DNA of 64,000 nucleotides. Origin: Undaria pinnatifida (lineage: Eukaryota; Sar; Phaeophyceae; Laminariales; Alariaceae). Where the stretch lies: assembly GCA_012845835.1 (NCBI GenBank), contig JABAKD010000027.1, forward strand, positions 1,379,001-1,443,000, written 5' to 3'. Numbering within the stretch: position 1 is the first letter of the stretch; each line of letters starts with the position of its first letter. Under the pieces are notes generated by a model that was given only the letters and a program-made list of their open reading frames with translations, was not told where the DNA came from and made no database searches. Positions 43,171 through 53,735 of the stretch are shown here, one piece after another. Made by a program: the position numbers and the translations under genes.

Positions 43171-44741
43171 TCAGTTCTACAAGCGGTGCCGTAAGGTAAG
43201 AATAATCTTTGACAAGCCGACGGGCGAAATTCGCCATACCCAGAACAGAACATAAGTCTTTAATGAATTTTGGCGTGGGCAGGTCGTGAATCGCTTTGAT
43301 GCGGTCGGTACTGACGGAAAAACCTTTCGCGGAAATGACATGACCGAAATAGTCGACTTCTTCCAATCCAAATTGATTTTTGGACGGTTTGAGTGTCAAG
43401 CTTGCCACATGCAACACTGCAAACATTTTCTCGAGAGAGATGAGGTGGCCTTCGAACGTGTGATTGATACAAATCAAATCGTCCATGTAAGAGAGGATAC
43501 CGGAGTCAAGGCGAAGGTGGCCTAGAGCTAAAGACATTACGTGTTGAAACAGCCACGGTGCATTCGCTACTCCAGAAGGCATGCGCTTAAAACAGTACTT
43601 GCCTCTCGGTGTCAAGAAGGCGGTGCGGTCGACGTGCCCCTCGGCCACGGGTAGCAGCCAGAACGCGCTGAGGGTGTCGGGGACTGAAATGTAGAGGACG
43701 TCTCCGACGGCATCCAGGCAGGACTCGAGGTTGAGCATGGGCCAGCTCTTGCGGATGGTGTGGCGGTTGAGGGTATGGCGGTAATCGACGCAGAAAGAGG
43801 GACTGCCGTTGCTCTTGTCGACGATAGTATAAAGGCTACCCCACGGATTTGGCCGTTCCTCAATTAGTCCCTGTTCCAACATCTCGTTGACACATTTGTC
43901 AATTACGGCAGAGGTGCGAGGGTTGGGACGGTATGGAGGACGATCGACAGGACGAGTACCTTCCGGAACGGGGAACGTCGCTTTGGCGATTGTACAACGT
44001 CCTAATTCTAACATTGACAGAGAGGAACGGAACGATATTGAGCGCATAAGTCGAGGACAGCATCCTTCTGCTCCTCGGTAAACGTGGAACTGGCGAATGC
44101 TCTAGACAGAGGACTTTCAAGGTCAGACCTGGCGCGGCGAACATCCTCGTCGGAATCGGGAGTGTTCGCGACGGCGTTGATATTTAATTGATCAGGGGTG
44201 GCAACAGATGCCGTGTACAAATTGCCAAGATGCAAGCCTGGTAAAAGGCAGACACCATCACCAGATGGGTTGTACATTTGCACGACAAAAGAACCATCAG
44301 AAGCACTCCACGTAGCTGAGAAACGGGCGACGAGAATGTTCTTGAAAGCTTCAAGTGTTGCGTCATCGGAAAAATCTTTCTCGGTTATAATGCGAGGTTC
44401 GACAACAACATTGAAGGTAGACAATCAGTTTAGGCAACAGCGAGGCTTTTCCATTCCGGTTTGAGGTTGAATCTCTCACACAGAGGAACATGAATGGCAT
44501 CAGCATCGTGATGTACAGCGACCACCGACATGTTTTGAGCGTGGTTCGCCGGGGAAGGATTGTTGCTACTGGACGACGGAACGGAGTCGCGAATGCGATG
44601 AACAGCTGGTATAGTTGAGCCAGTGGACGAAAATGACAAAGATTGATTTTCCCACTCTAGGCGCTCTCCGAAGTCGGACATGACACATTTATCGAGGAGC
44701 ATAAGATCGGGGCTCAAAGAGGGGACGGCCAGCGTAGTCAC
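43157..44741 (-). pseudogene. Gypsy protease-RT linker and reverse transcriptase
   Basis: The linker (44741-44008, three frames) ends with EEQKDAVLDLCAQYRSVP. RT (44047-43157) has GLIEERPNPWGSLYTIVDKS, DYRHTLNRHTI, FWLLPVAEGHVDRTAF, KRMPSGVANAPWLFQHVM and the catalytic LSYMDDLICI (YMDD at about 43480). LKPSKNQFGLEEVDYFGH and DLCSVLGMANFARRLVK follow. Complete RT palm and thumb, but the linker is frame-broken and the RT is cut off by the inserted LTR. Confidence 0.85.
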
Positions 44742-44764
44742 CGTACGGGTGAGCTCGCTGAGGG

Positions 44765-45202
44765 TTAAGGAAAATCAATAAACCCTACGACATTATTTGG
44801 CTCGCCATTTACCGCGCGGAGCGCAACAGCGGCCGGGGGGACGGGACTAATAGGAATACCTCGCAGGGTGGGATAACAACGTATCCACGCCAGAGAAACA
44901 ACCGGCACATCGGTATCCGTGTCCACCGTGATGTTATTCACGGGGACGTCGTAGGCAGAGCCGGCGATGCAGACTTGTCGAGACGAGAAAGGTAAAGAAA
45001 AGTCGATGGTTTCGTGCGTCCGCCTTGAGCTGTACCACACCTGGTCTGAGTTATATTTTCTTTCGGGGGAACGTTTTTCTTTCGCATTTTGAGAACGTAC
45101 ACCCAAGCGCACAGGCGCCGTACATCTGCTTGGACGCACACCTTGGCTCGCACTCGGGGACGCGGATACAGTAACTGGGGAATCAGAGAAACTATTATTC
45201 AC
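44765..45202 (-). pseudogene. Gypsy protease with altered active site
   Basis: NNITVDTDTDVPVVSLAWIR is the retropepsin loop, but the expected Asp-Thr-Gly reads Asp-Thr-Asp. VGFIDFP closes the ORF near the linker. The Gly is required for the psi-loop fold of the family, so this copy should be inactive even apart from the frame breaks. Confidence 0.7.
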
Positions 45203-45495
45203 AACTCAAGCTTCGCTTGCGCGATGAACGCTGACTCTCAACCTCCTCTACTTCAGCCTGTGGGGGAGGGACGACACGAAATTCAGACACACTTGCTACA
45301 CGTAAAAGTTTTTTTGCTGTACCATGAGGACGGGCACAGTACATAACTATGATGCGGACGGGGACAAGAGGGACGTCAAACTCAGGGGCAAAAACGGCTA
45401 CCGACGACGTGGAGAGTTTCCTCTTGACGCCTTTCCTGGCTACACCAGAAGACGACACTACTGTTTCAGGCGCTACCACAGCAGGGCACCCTTAG

Positions 45496-45497
45496 TT

Positions 45498-45528
<31 letters not shown>

Positions 45529-47111
45529 GGGGCGGGGGCCTTCTTGGAGCGCTTACCTCCACCGTTGCCACCGCCGCCGCCCCTTGTTACGCTTGCTGGT
45601 CGCGCGCGCCCTGCGTGCGTCACGCTCCTCGCGCTGCCGCGTCAAGCACTCCTCGAGCCAGTGGCCCACCTTGCTCTTGCACGTCGGGTGCGTGCACCTG
45701 GGACGCTCCTTGTCAGTCCGGACTCCCTTGGGGGACTTGTCGCCCTTGGGAGACTGACCCTTAAAGGAATTGCCCTTGGGCCCACCCGAGCCAAACCCTC
45801 CCGAGCCGGAACCCCCGGAGTTGGAGCCTGCACTGCCGGACGCAGCCCGCAGCGAGATTGCATCGTACTGATGGGCGATAGCGGTGCGGTTCGGGACGGT
45901 GGTGAACGACGTGGCACTGACGTGAGCATTGGTGCGACCAGTGTTAGAGCCAGTGAGGTTTGCGGCCTCAAGGCGACGGAGCTGAGCAACAGCTTCAGAC
46001 ATTGTCTTGGGGTGTTGTTCTTGACTAGCAAGAAGCCTGATCCCCGGTACTACACCGTTGCGGAATAGTACGACGGACAGAGCAACGTACGGAGAACGCC
46101 ACAGGGTTACACGCTGGACGCACGCTTCAAAACGAGTACACTCCGATTGAAACCGGAGGGCATACGATGCGATGGTTTCACCAGAATCCATTCTGAACTC
46201 GGCGAGATGAAGGGCAGAGTCCTCTACGGAGTTAGAGGGCATGTGACAGTCGAGCAGTGCACTTTTCAGCTCCGACCGGTTCTTCGGCGCAGTGTGCGAT
46301 CCCGGCGCGTCAGTGACTTCTGTGGATACAGCAGGGTTGTGCCAATTGAGACTGCCGTCCATTATGTGCTGGTACAACGTGAGAACTGGTACATCACAGA
46401 TGAGTGATATGTGCTCGAATGCAACCTCGTCGGAGAGTTGACTAAATCAGCATCAGACACCTGTAGATATTCCTGCTTTGACGCGAAAACTGCAGACGGG
46501 ACGGTACTGCTGTCTATCCGAAATGACATCGACGTCAGCGGAGCCGGTAAGACGCGAAACCTGGTTGACGTCCTGTGACGTGATTACTACACGATCAGAC
46601 TTAGGCGACAAAACTTCAGCGAATGCCGGCGCAAGTGACGAGACGGAGGTCTCCTGCTGCTGTACAGAAGCGGCAGGAGACGACGACTTAGACTCGGAGC
46701 TATCTAAGCTTACCAGACGGCTCATCAGCTCCATTGTTTGCGGTGACAGCTTCGCAATCTCGCCAGAGTCCAGCTTGGCGATGTCCTTGTTCACGATGGA
46801 CTGAAGTAGGTTGACGGTGGAGTCTATGTTAGAAGGACCGGAACGAACCGGAGTGATGTTCGTCTCGTGGAAGCCGGAAGCACCTACGGCGTTGTTGCGT
46901 CCACGCCCATGGTGCTCGCGGAGGAAGATCCGTCCGCGGTCGCCTCGGCGGCAGTGCCGTCGCTGGTTGCGGCAGTGCCGTCGATATTAAGCTCAAAGGG
47001 GTTGGCGGGGTTGTCACCAGCGGCGCTATTGGTGGTGACCACAGTCCCGTCGGCAGGGGGAGCGGGCTGTTGGTCCGGGTTGTCCACATTTCCTCCGTAG
47101 TTGTCGAACAT
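45496..47111 (-). pseudogene. Gypsy gag
   Basis: The start is MFDNYGGNVDNPDQQ at 47111. A frame change leads to 46794-46453 (ends in a stop) and, in the same frame, 46377-45553 with capsid-like FRMDSGETIASYALRFQSEC and a zinc knuckle CTHPTCKSKVGHWLEEC (C-x4-C-x5-H-x4-C). After a one-base shift the end is KRSKKAPAPD plus an oligo-Asp run coded by (GAC)n at 45499-45529. Confidence 0.8.
45499..45529. repeat. (GTC)n / (GAC)n microsatellite at the gag end
   Basis: About ten trinucleotide units. On the coding (minus) strand it gives an oligo-Asp C-terminus of gag. Confidence 0.9.
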
Positions 47112-47159
47112 GGCTGAGATTAACTCGAGAAAGGCTCAATCAAAAGACTGCCGTCTGAA

Positions 47160-47594
47160 CGCCAATAAGGGTTAGTTCTCGAGAACACCGCAGGGAGGTG
47201 TGAATATCCAACAATGCGTGTACAAATGTCCCTCTCAGGCAACGGTCGCAGAATGTGGGCGGTGTTGACGATCACCGGACAAATAGAAGTGCCCAGTAAA
47301 GAGACAGAATGTCAGGTTGAGATGGGGGCAGAAGGAAGAGTGAGAGGTGTGCGAGGGCGCGCCGTTACACTCCTCTCGGATAAAAGCAACGGGCAACGAG
47401 CTGAGGAAGCGTCTGGGAAGACGTCTTGAGGTTCTTCGGGATGTTGTACCCTTCCTCGTGGCTCGGAGCGTTGGCGATAACGACATCGCTCCGAGAGACG
47501 ATCTTCCTAGGAGAACGTGCGGAACGGTCCCAAAGATTATAGGATTTGTGGTCAGACGCAAGTAGGCAGGTTGGGTTCAGAGCATTGTGACCCA
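47160..47594 (-). repeat. Gypsy LTR, right copy (5' LTR of the element)
   Basis: Same sequence as 30986-31446 apart from a 26-bp deletion and scattered changes. The conserved stem is CTCGGAGCG at 47462-47470 and CGCTCCGAG at 47487-47495. It ends (plus strand) at GTGACCCA. Confidence 0.8.
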
Positions 47595-47849
47595 CGCCAA
47601 CAGCGACTATTTTCGTGAAGTAATTGAAGTAACCTCAAATCCAGACCACGGATAGAAAAAACGCAAAATATTGAATGCAGCAACCAACAAATACTATATG
47701 TGCGTCCATGTCGTCCTCACCCTACCCTCTCGAGCCACCAGGGACAAGTTCCTCTCCCCATGCACCTCCGAAAAAGCCTCAAACGGTAAATTACCGTTTT
47801 AATCCGCGGTCAATTTTGATGTCTGGTTCGTAACTGCTGCCCGTATGTT
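47595..47849. other. No gene recognised
   Basis: Short flank right of the Gypsy element. No ORF with a signature. Confidence 0.4.
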
Positions 47850-48225
47850 TCAACGCGCAGAAAGTTGTGCGGTGTTGCTACATTCGAAACACCCCTGTTC
47901 TCCTCACAACTGTCTGCGTGTCCGACACAATATTTCAATTCGCTAACCAAATACATATGCACCACACAACGCTCGGAGCAGAATAAATCCCAAGGCGTCT
48001 CTTTCGCCAGGAAACGTTCCACAATACTGGCTTGTATTCATATAGACTACCAGCAGCCGTCAGGGTTGCTATCGCCAATATCTGTCATTCTGCTACAATT
48101 TCGTGGGCTGTTTGTTACTCCGCCTTACGTGTTGTTCAAGCATGCACAACTCAGAGTCAATCACACTGCTGCTGCTGTTATAACATGTGATACCACGCAT
48201 ACATGAGCACAGCAGTACAAGCATG
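47850..48225. repeat. Inverted relative of the intron 1 tandem array
   Basis: Reverse complement of blocks from 25830-26180: CTGTTCTCCTCACAACTGTC, CTGCGTGTCCGACACAATAT, AAATCCCAAGGCGTCT, ACTGGCTTGTATTCATA, and the end CATGTGATACCACGCATACA, which matches the array start near 25850. One to two units. Confidence 0.65.
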
Positions 48226-48500
48226 CTTTCGGATTCCTTCGTATCTTCCGCGTTTTTCTTCCGTTCAGGTTCGAGATATCCACACCTCGGATAACGTAAC
48301 TATCAACGTTTGACGTACTTGCAAATGTTACGGATCAGCCAAAAATCAGAAAATAAATCAAGAACAACAGCGGCCTCTCACCGGCCGAACCCCCTCTACA
48401 AAACACACCGGATAAAACCTGCCACCGCTGCCGCTGCCCTCGGATCAGCGACAAAAATGGTAGCATTTCGTTACTATTATACGTTAACTACTTTCTGGGT
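48226..48500. other. No gene recognised
   Basis: Nothing recognised on either strand. Confidence 0.3.
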
Positions 48501-48915
48501 TGTGTGATAACACTGTGTTAGTATGTTGTGCTATTAACGGGCGGTCGACTAACATAATGTTAGTGTGTTACCTTGATCCCGTATTAAATGCAGTATACGT
48601 GTTACGGTGTTAGGTAGGCAGCCCATAAGAATTAGCACTATGTTAGTGTGTTAGCGGTATTCCTAATGGCTATCGTAACACGCGTTTGAAGAGGTAAAGT
48701 ACATGGCGTTGACATTATCTTACCGTATTAGCGACAACAACAGTCAATTAAACGTTGACATTATGTTAGCGTGTTAGCGGCAGCAGTCTGTAGCGAGTAA
48801 CGTTACGTTAGGGTGTTAATGGAATTCTTACTTGTTACCGTAACATAATTCAGACGGATAACGCAATATGTCATGCCGGATAAAACGCCTGCATAACACT
48901 GCTGTTAGTGTGGTA
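48500..48915. repeat. Diverged array with TGTTAGTGTGTTAG core
   Basis: Cores ATGTTAGTGTGTTA occur near 48557, 48632, 48755 (GTTAGCGTGTTAG), 48807 (GTTAGGGTGTTA) and 48902 (GTTAGTGTGGTAG). Complementary CGTAACA blocks lie between, so partial inverted structure is possible. Unit length varies from 75 to 120 bp. Confidence 0.55.
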
Positions 48916-49079
48916 GTGGAAGTACTAGTGGCTGTCGTTATTGTCGTATGTGACGATACGACCTGGCGTGGTCGCAGACGTTGGTGTCGGCAGCAATCAA
49001 GTCAATCGAAGGAGCGTGCAAGATGCACCCGGCGGAAATACATATATATATATTTTTATATATAGAATAATTGTTGTTT

Positions 49080-49345
49080 TTGAGGACAGGGGTTTGGTCA
49101 GCAGTTGTTTACGTCTCGGCCTCAGTAGCGGATTATTGGAACTGAAATTCCTCGGTCAAATCGCTTCGTTCGAGCACCGTCTTCGGGGGGAAGCTCCGAC
49201 GCCCCTCGCCCTGCCTTGTCCATGCTGCACCTCGACGTGAACGCGGATAGGCGCTGAGCGAGACAAGCGAGAAGTTGCTGAAACGTTGACTTTTGAGAAA
49301 GTAGTCTCGAGGCTTCGGTTGTATCTTGACGTCTGCAGCGTCTGC
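49080..49345. repeat. Family M repeat, copy 1
   Basis: TCGGCCTCAGTAGCGGATT, CTCGGTCAAATCGCTTCGTT, CACCGTCTTCGGGGGGAAGC, CCTGCACCTCGACGTGAACG-like and GAGACAAGCGAGAAGTTGCT blocks recur at 51055-51260 in the same orientation, 1.96 kb away. About 85% alike by eye. No LTR signature (no TG...CA or internal pol). Confidence 0.65.
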
Positions 49346-50399
49346 AGAGGGTGATGGTTATCAAAATTGGCATAATTTCCAAACAGTAGTTGCTAAAGTT
49401 TAGGATTTTAGGGTGTTATACTTTCTCGAGCATTTGTTTTGCTTGATTGACGTCGGCAGGGCTTGAGCATTTGTTTTGCTTGACGCCAGCAGGGCTTGAA
49501 CGAATAAAACACGGGACCGTGGTGAAGAATGCGATGCAAGAAGATTAGAAAGGCTGCAAGACGAACAAGATACGCCCACAAGAACGCGTGTTATACCAGC
49601 AGTAGATCGCTCTAATTAATCTTTTCTTTTGCGCTGGGTGCTGTTGAAGTGTTTCTCATTTTGAGCGTGCTTGGTCTGCACGTCAACATGATATAGGCTC
49701 AAAATCGTTTTTTTGAGCGACCTATTAAGCAAATAACGTCTGCAGAGCTTGAACGAACAAAACATGGGAAAAGGTTTTTCAAATGGAATTTGAAATGACA
49801 TCATTTCCAAATTGATATCATTTGCAAACTCCTCTCCCAGGTAACCTGATATAGGCTTGAAACCGTTTTTTTCCGCGACGTATGATAGAAATAACTAGCC
49901 AAATTGCGACCGCGTAAATAATTGCGAGCTTAGTTAGGCTTTGATTCAATAGGTCAATGCTTTTTGCACGACCTATTATGCAAGTAACTGGTCAAATTGC
50001 GTTTGTTTTGCTTGACGTCTGCAGGGCCTGAACGAAGAAAACACAGTAAATTGGGAGTTTGAAGAATGCGATGATAGAAGATTAGAAAGGCTGCAAGACG
50101 AACAAGATGAGTCCACGAGAACGGGTGTTATACCAGTAGTGGACCGCTGTAATTCGTCTTTTTTATTGCGGTTGGTGCTGTTGGAGAAGTGTTTCTCATT
50201 TTGAGCGTGCTTGGTCTGCACGTCAACCTGTTATAGGCTCATAACCGTTTTTTTGCGCGACCTATTATGCAAATAACGTTTGCAGAGCTTGAACGAATAA
50301 AACATGAGAATAATGTTTTTTCAACTGGCATTTTAAATAGCATTATTCCAAATTGACATCATTTGCCAACTCCTCTCCCAGGCAACCTGATATATGCTC
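49346..50399. repeat. Family H repeat region, first part
   Basis: Units run TCTAATT-GTCTTTTATTGCG, TGTTTCTCATTTTGAGCGTG, CTTGGTCTGCACGTCAACCT, GATATAGGCTC, GCGCGACCTATTATGCAA and CTTGAACGAAYAAAACA. Unit starts near 49610 and 50152. The family continues at 51360-52690 and has an inverted fragment at 20060-20240. Confidence 0.7.
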
Positions 50400-51020
50400 A
50401 TTTTTTTTTATATATATATACTCTATATACCAGATAGCAACAGGTAGCGGCATTATGATAGCATTCGAGGAATTGAATGACGAAGGCATCGACAACGTGT
50501 TTCACGCCTAGAATACCGTCAGCAAGTCTCTTCACGACCAGACTATACAACACACAGACACAGTCACTCTGCGAGCCCCTCGGATGTAGATACTTTCATG
50601 CATAGTGTAGCTAGGGGATTGCAGATCCCCGAGAAGGCTGTACGCGGGGAGGGGTGGTTGTGGGCAAAAACAGAGAAGCTGGCTCAATGCGCGCCTCTCA
50701 GTGGCTACGTAGAGAACATGCCGCATACATGGCCACCCCCTTGCTGGCCCTGGATGCTGGGTTGAGTCAAAACAACTAGAAAAGCACTCGAAACGCGTCT
50801 CTTGGTGGCCATACCAGAGGGTCAGTGTGGGTTCGAAATCAAATTCACGCAAAAACCGGCAGAAGTAAGTAGTCCACTGTTTTGCTATACCGATCTCTTG
50901 GCATTACTTTACATTCTACACGAGTAGACTATGTGTTGTGTGGTAATGGTGTTGAATCCAACAAGTTCAAGTGCTGCCCTGCCCGACCCATGCGGAGCCC
51001 TTGTATTTATATATAATGAT
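50400..51020. repeat. Dispersed repeat family K, copy 2 (inverted relative to 18620-19320)
   Basis: See copy 1 for the matching blocks. This copy runs CACGCCTAGAATACCGTCAG, CACAGACACAGTCACTCTGC, GCGCGCCTCTCAGTGGCTAC, AGTAGTCCACTGTTTTGC, AGACTATGTGTTGTGTGGT and TGCTGCCCTGCCCGACCCAT. A further fragment of the last block is at 53280-53345. A (TA)n run at 50410-50422 lies at the left edge. Confidence 0.7.
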
Positions 51021-51054
51021 TCTTTTGTTGAGAGGAAAGGCATTTGCTCAGGAG

Positions 51055-51260
51055 TTGTTTTCGCCTCGGCCTCACTATGGGATTCTCGAAACTGGAATTT
51101 CTCGGTCAATCGCTTCGTTCAAGCGCCGTCTTCGGGGGGCGGCTCCCACGCCCCTCACCCTGCCTTATTCATTCCGCACCTCGACATGAACGCGGATGGG
51201 GGCTGATCGAGACAAGCGAGAGGTTGCTAAAATGTTGTATTTGAGGAGGTACTCTCGAGC
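51055..51260. repeat. Family M repeat, copy 2
   Basis: Same orientation as 49080-49345. It follows family K copy 2, whereas copy 1 follows unrelated sequence, so the two families are separate units. Confidence 0.65.
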
Positions 51261-52690
51261 CTTCGGTTGTATCTTGACGTCTGCAGAGCGTGATAATTTC
51301 CTAAATTGACATGTTTCCAAACTGTATTTGCTCAAGTTTGAATTTACGGTGGTATTCTCTCGAGCATTCGTTTCGATTGACGTCTGAAGAGCTTGAACGA
51401 ATAAAACACGGGAAGACATTTTTTAAATGGCATCATTTTCAAATTGACATCATTTGCAAACTTCTCTCGCAGGCACGAACAGCAAGTAAAAGTGCATCGC
51501 TCTAATTCGTCCGTTTATATTGCGTTTGGTGCTGTTAAGGTGTTTCTCATTTTGAGCGTGCTTGCTCTGCACATCAACCTGATATAGGCCTGAAATTTTA
51601 TTATAGCGAAACATACGAGGTAAATAACTAGCCAATTTACGATCGTGTAAATATGGCGAGCTTAGTTAGGCTTTAGCCGATTAGGCGAATGAACTCGAAA
51701 TTTTCAGCGTCGTTTTTGTGGGTCGCATGAGAGACCAAGATGTGATTATGCGGGCAAGTATTCCGAATTGAATTTCTGCCCTATGCGAGCGAGTAGCATG
51801 CCAACAACCGCGAAAAGAAGTGCGAGCTTATTGCTGGGTTTTGACGCAATAGGCGAACGAAATCGGGATTCTCAACATCTTGTTTCGAGGTCGCATTAGC
51901 GACAACGAGGGGGTTATGCAGGCAAGTATTCCGAATTGAATTGTTACCTTATTGAAGCGAGTAGCACGCTATAAACCGCGAACAAAATTGCCAGCTTTTA
52001 GCTAGGCTTTGACCCAATAGGCGAATTAAACCGGGATTTCCAGCCCCTTTTTTCGGGGTCGCATACGCGACCAAGAGATGGCAATGCGGGCGACAATCCT
52101 ATGAACAAGAAATTAAAAGGTTACCAACCAATAGGAGTTGTGAAAAATGTGATGCAAGAAGATCAGACAGGGTTCAAGGCGAACAACATACGTCCATAAG
52201 AGCGCTAATTGTACCAGCAGTAGATCGCTCTAACTCGTCCTTTTTATATTGCGTTTGGTGCTGTTCAATCGTTTCTCATTTTGAGCGTGATTGCTCTGTA
52301 CGTCAGCCTGATATAGGCTCAATATAATATTTTTTGCGCGACTTTTTATGCAAATAACTAGCCAAATTACGACTGCGTAAATAATTGTGAGCGTAGTTAT
52401 GCTTTGATCCAATAGGCGAATGAATGAACTCGGGATTTTCAGCGAGTTTTTTTTGGGTCATATAAGAGAGCAATAATAGGTGCTTATACGGGCAAAAATT
52501 CCGAATTAAATTGTTGCCCTATGCGAGCGAGTAGCATGCATGCCAAAAACCGCGGAAATATTCGCTATTTTTTAGTTAGGCTTTGACGCAATAAATAGGC
52601 GAACGAAATCGGGATTTTCAGCCTCTTGTTGCGACCAAGAGGTGATAATGCGGGAAAATATCCATTAAAAAGAAATGAAAAGGAAAGCAA
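51261..52690. repeat. Family H repeat region, second part
   Basis: Unit starts near 51505 and 52228, with longer units here that add CGAGCTTAGTTAGGCTTT, AATAGGCGAAYGAA, GGGATTTTCAGC, GGTCGCAT...GAGACCAAGA, TATTCCGAATTGAATT and GCGAGCGAGTAGCATGC. The last set is repeated about every 190-200 bp (51660-52100 and 52390-52660), so there is a smaller tandem inside the larger one. No ORF of interest. Confidence 0.65.
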
Positions 52691-53040
52691 ACGATAAGAG
52701 TAGTTGTGAAGAATGTCGCTTGTGCTTCTCTGTAAGTAAGTTCTTCGTGTACTATGGAAGTAAACACGGAGGGGTTTCCAAGGCAACATCAACGCCGCCT
52801 TCATTTTTCCCTTCCGCAAATTTGATAATTTCAACCATTCCGTCCAATGCCTTTGTTATTGATGCCATGTCCTCTTTCGTTCGCCTAGAAATGAAGCAGG
52901 TTCTCAATATTATTTTCGGTAATACCGAATTCAGTTTTGTTCCATCTATAGGCTACTTTTAATTGGGCGGCAATTCAAATAATAGAGTGCGTTTCGCCTA
53001 TGGTTGCTTTGTTTGTTGGTATGTCTTTCTTCTGTCAAAG
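52691..53040. other. No gene recognised
   Basis: A 95-aa ORF at 52675-52962 (plus) and an 89-aa ORF opposite have no motif. Confidence 0.35.
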
Positions 53041-53049
53041 CAAACCTTC

Positions 53050-53345
53050 AGAATCTCATCATGTTCGTTTTAAACTCTTGGCAACAGTTACAGTTGAAAC
53101 CTCAATGTCGAATTGGATAAATACAACTTATTTAGGCGAGTGCTACCCTGCCTTGTCCCAAAAATGAGCGCCGTCGAATGCCAACTTATGATATTTAGAA
53201 TCTCATGGTCGTATTGAACTCTTGGCATTTCTTCACAGTTCAATGTCGAATCGGACAGCTACAACTTTTTTTCTCGTCGAAATGCTGCCCTGCCCTACCC
53301 GAAGCATGGCCGCCTGCCGGCGCCCATGTGGAAAGCCCTTGTATA
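53050..53345. repeat. Direct duplication, about 147 bp
   Basis: AATCTCAT...TCGT...AACTCTTGGCA, CAATGTCGAAT-GGA, TACAACTT and GCTACCCTGCC or GCTGCCCTGCC blocks occur at 53053-53155 and again at 53201-53295. The second copy runs into a family K end. Confidence 0.6.
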
Positions 53346-53735
53346 TTGATATATTAACGGGCGCTTTCGGCCAAGATAGTAAAGCCTGCTGTGTGCAGAG
53401 TTCAGAGGACACTGAATACTGACGAGGGAAAATAGAAGGATGAGAGAAGAGTAAATAGGGTTGGGCCACCGACGTAATCTCTTTCAACGTTTAGATTACT
53501 ACTTCCAGAAGCCTCTGATCTCGATAACTTGACAACTCTACAACTCTACAACTCCACCATAGTACTTCGTACGATACGATCTTCTCGAACTATAGACTAG
53601 TCTACAGCAGTAGTTGAACAGGTGATAGTCCCGCCGCCTTAATAGAAAATTTCTGCCAAGAAAGCGAAGTAACATATGATCGATGTATCATACAACAACA
53701 AATTATGAAGATTTAACACGTTATTTACTGCACTT
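53346..53735. other. No gene recognised
   Basis: No ORF with a signature. A triple ACAACTCTAC repeat is at 53532-53556. Confidence 0.35.

Larger units (their letters stand above)
30986..47594 (-). mobile_element. Ty3/Gypsy LTR retrotransposon, broken and invaded
   Basis: Direct repeats at 30986-31446 and 47160-47594 flank a reverse-strand gag-PR-RT-RH-INT order (47111 down to 40403). The two copies are about 90% alike by eye, with a 26-bp length difference, so the element is not recent. A forward Copia element (31898-39633) lies between pol and the left (3') LTR, and a 436-bp solo-LTR-like sequence lies in pol. I could not find a matching target duplication (AGTCG left, CGCCA right), so the edges may be slightly off. 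No intact polyprotein. Confidence 0.8.

Noticed and set aside
49080-51260. LTR pair flanking a 2-kb element
   Set aside because: The two family M copies have no TG...CA ends or target duplications and enclose only other repeats; no coding remains.
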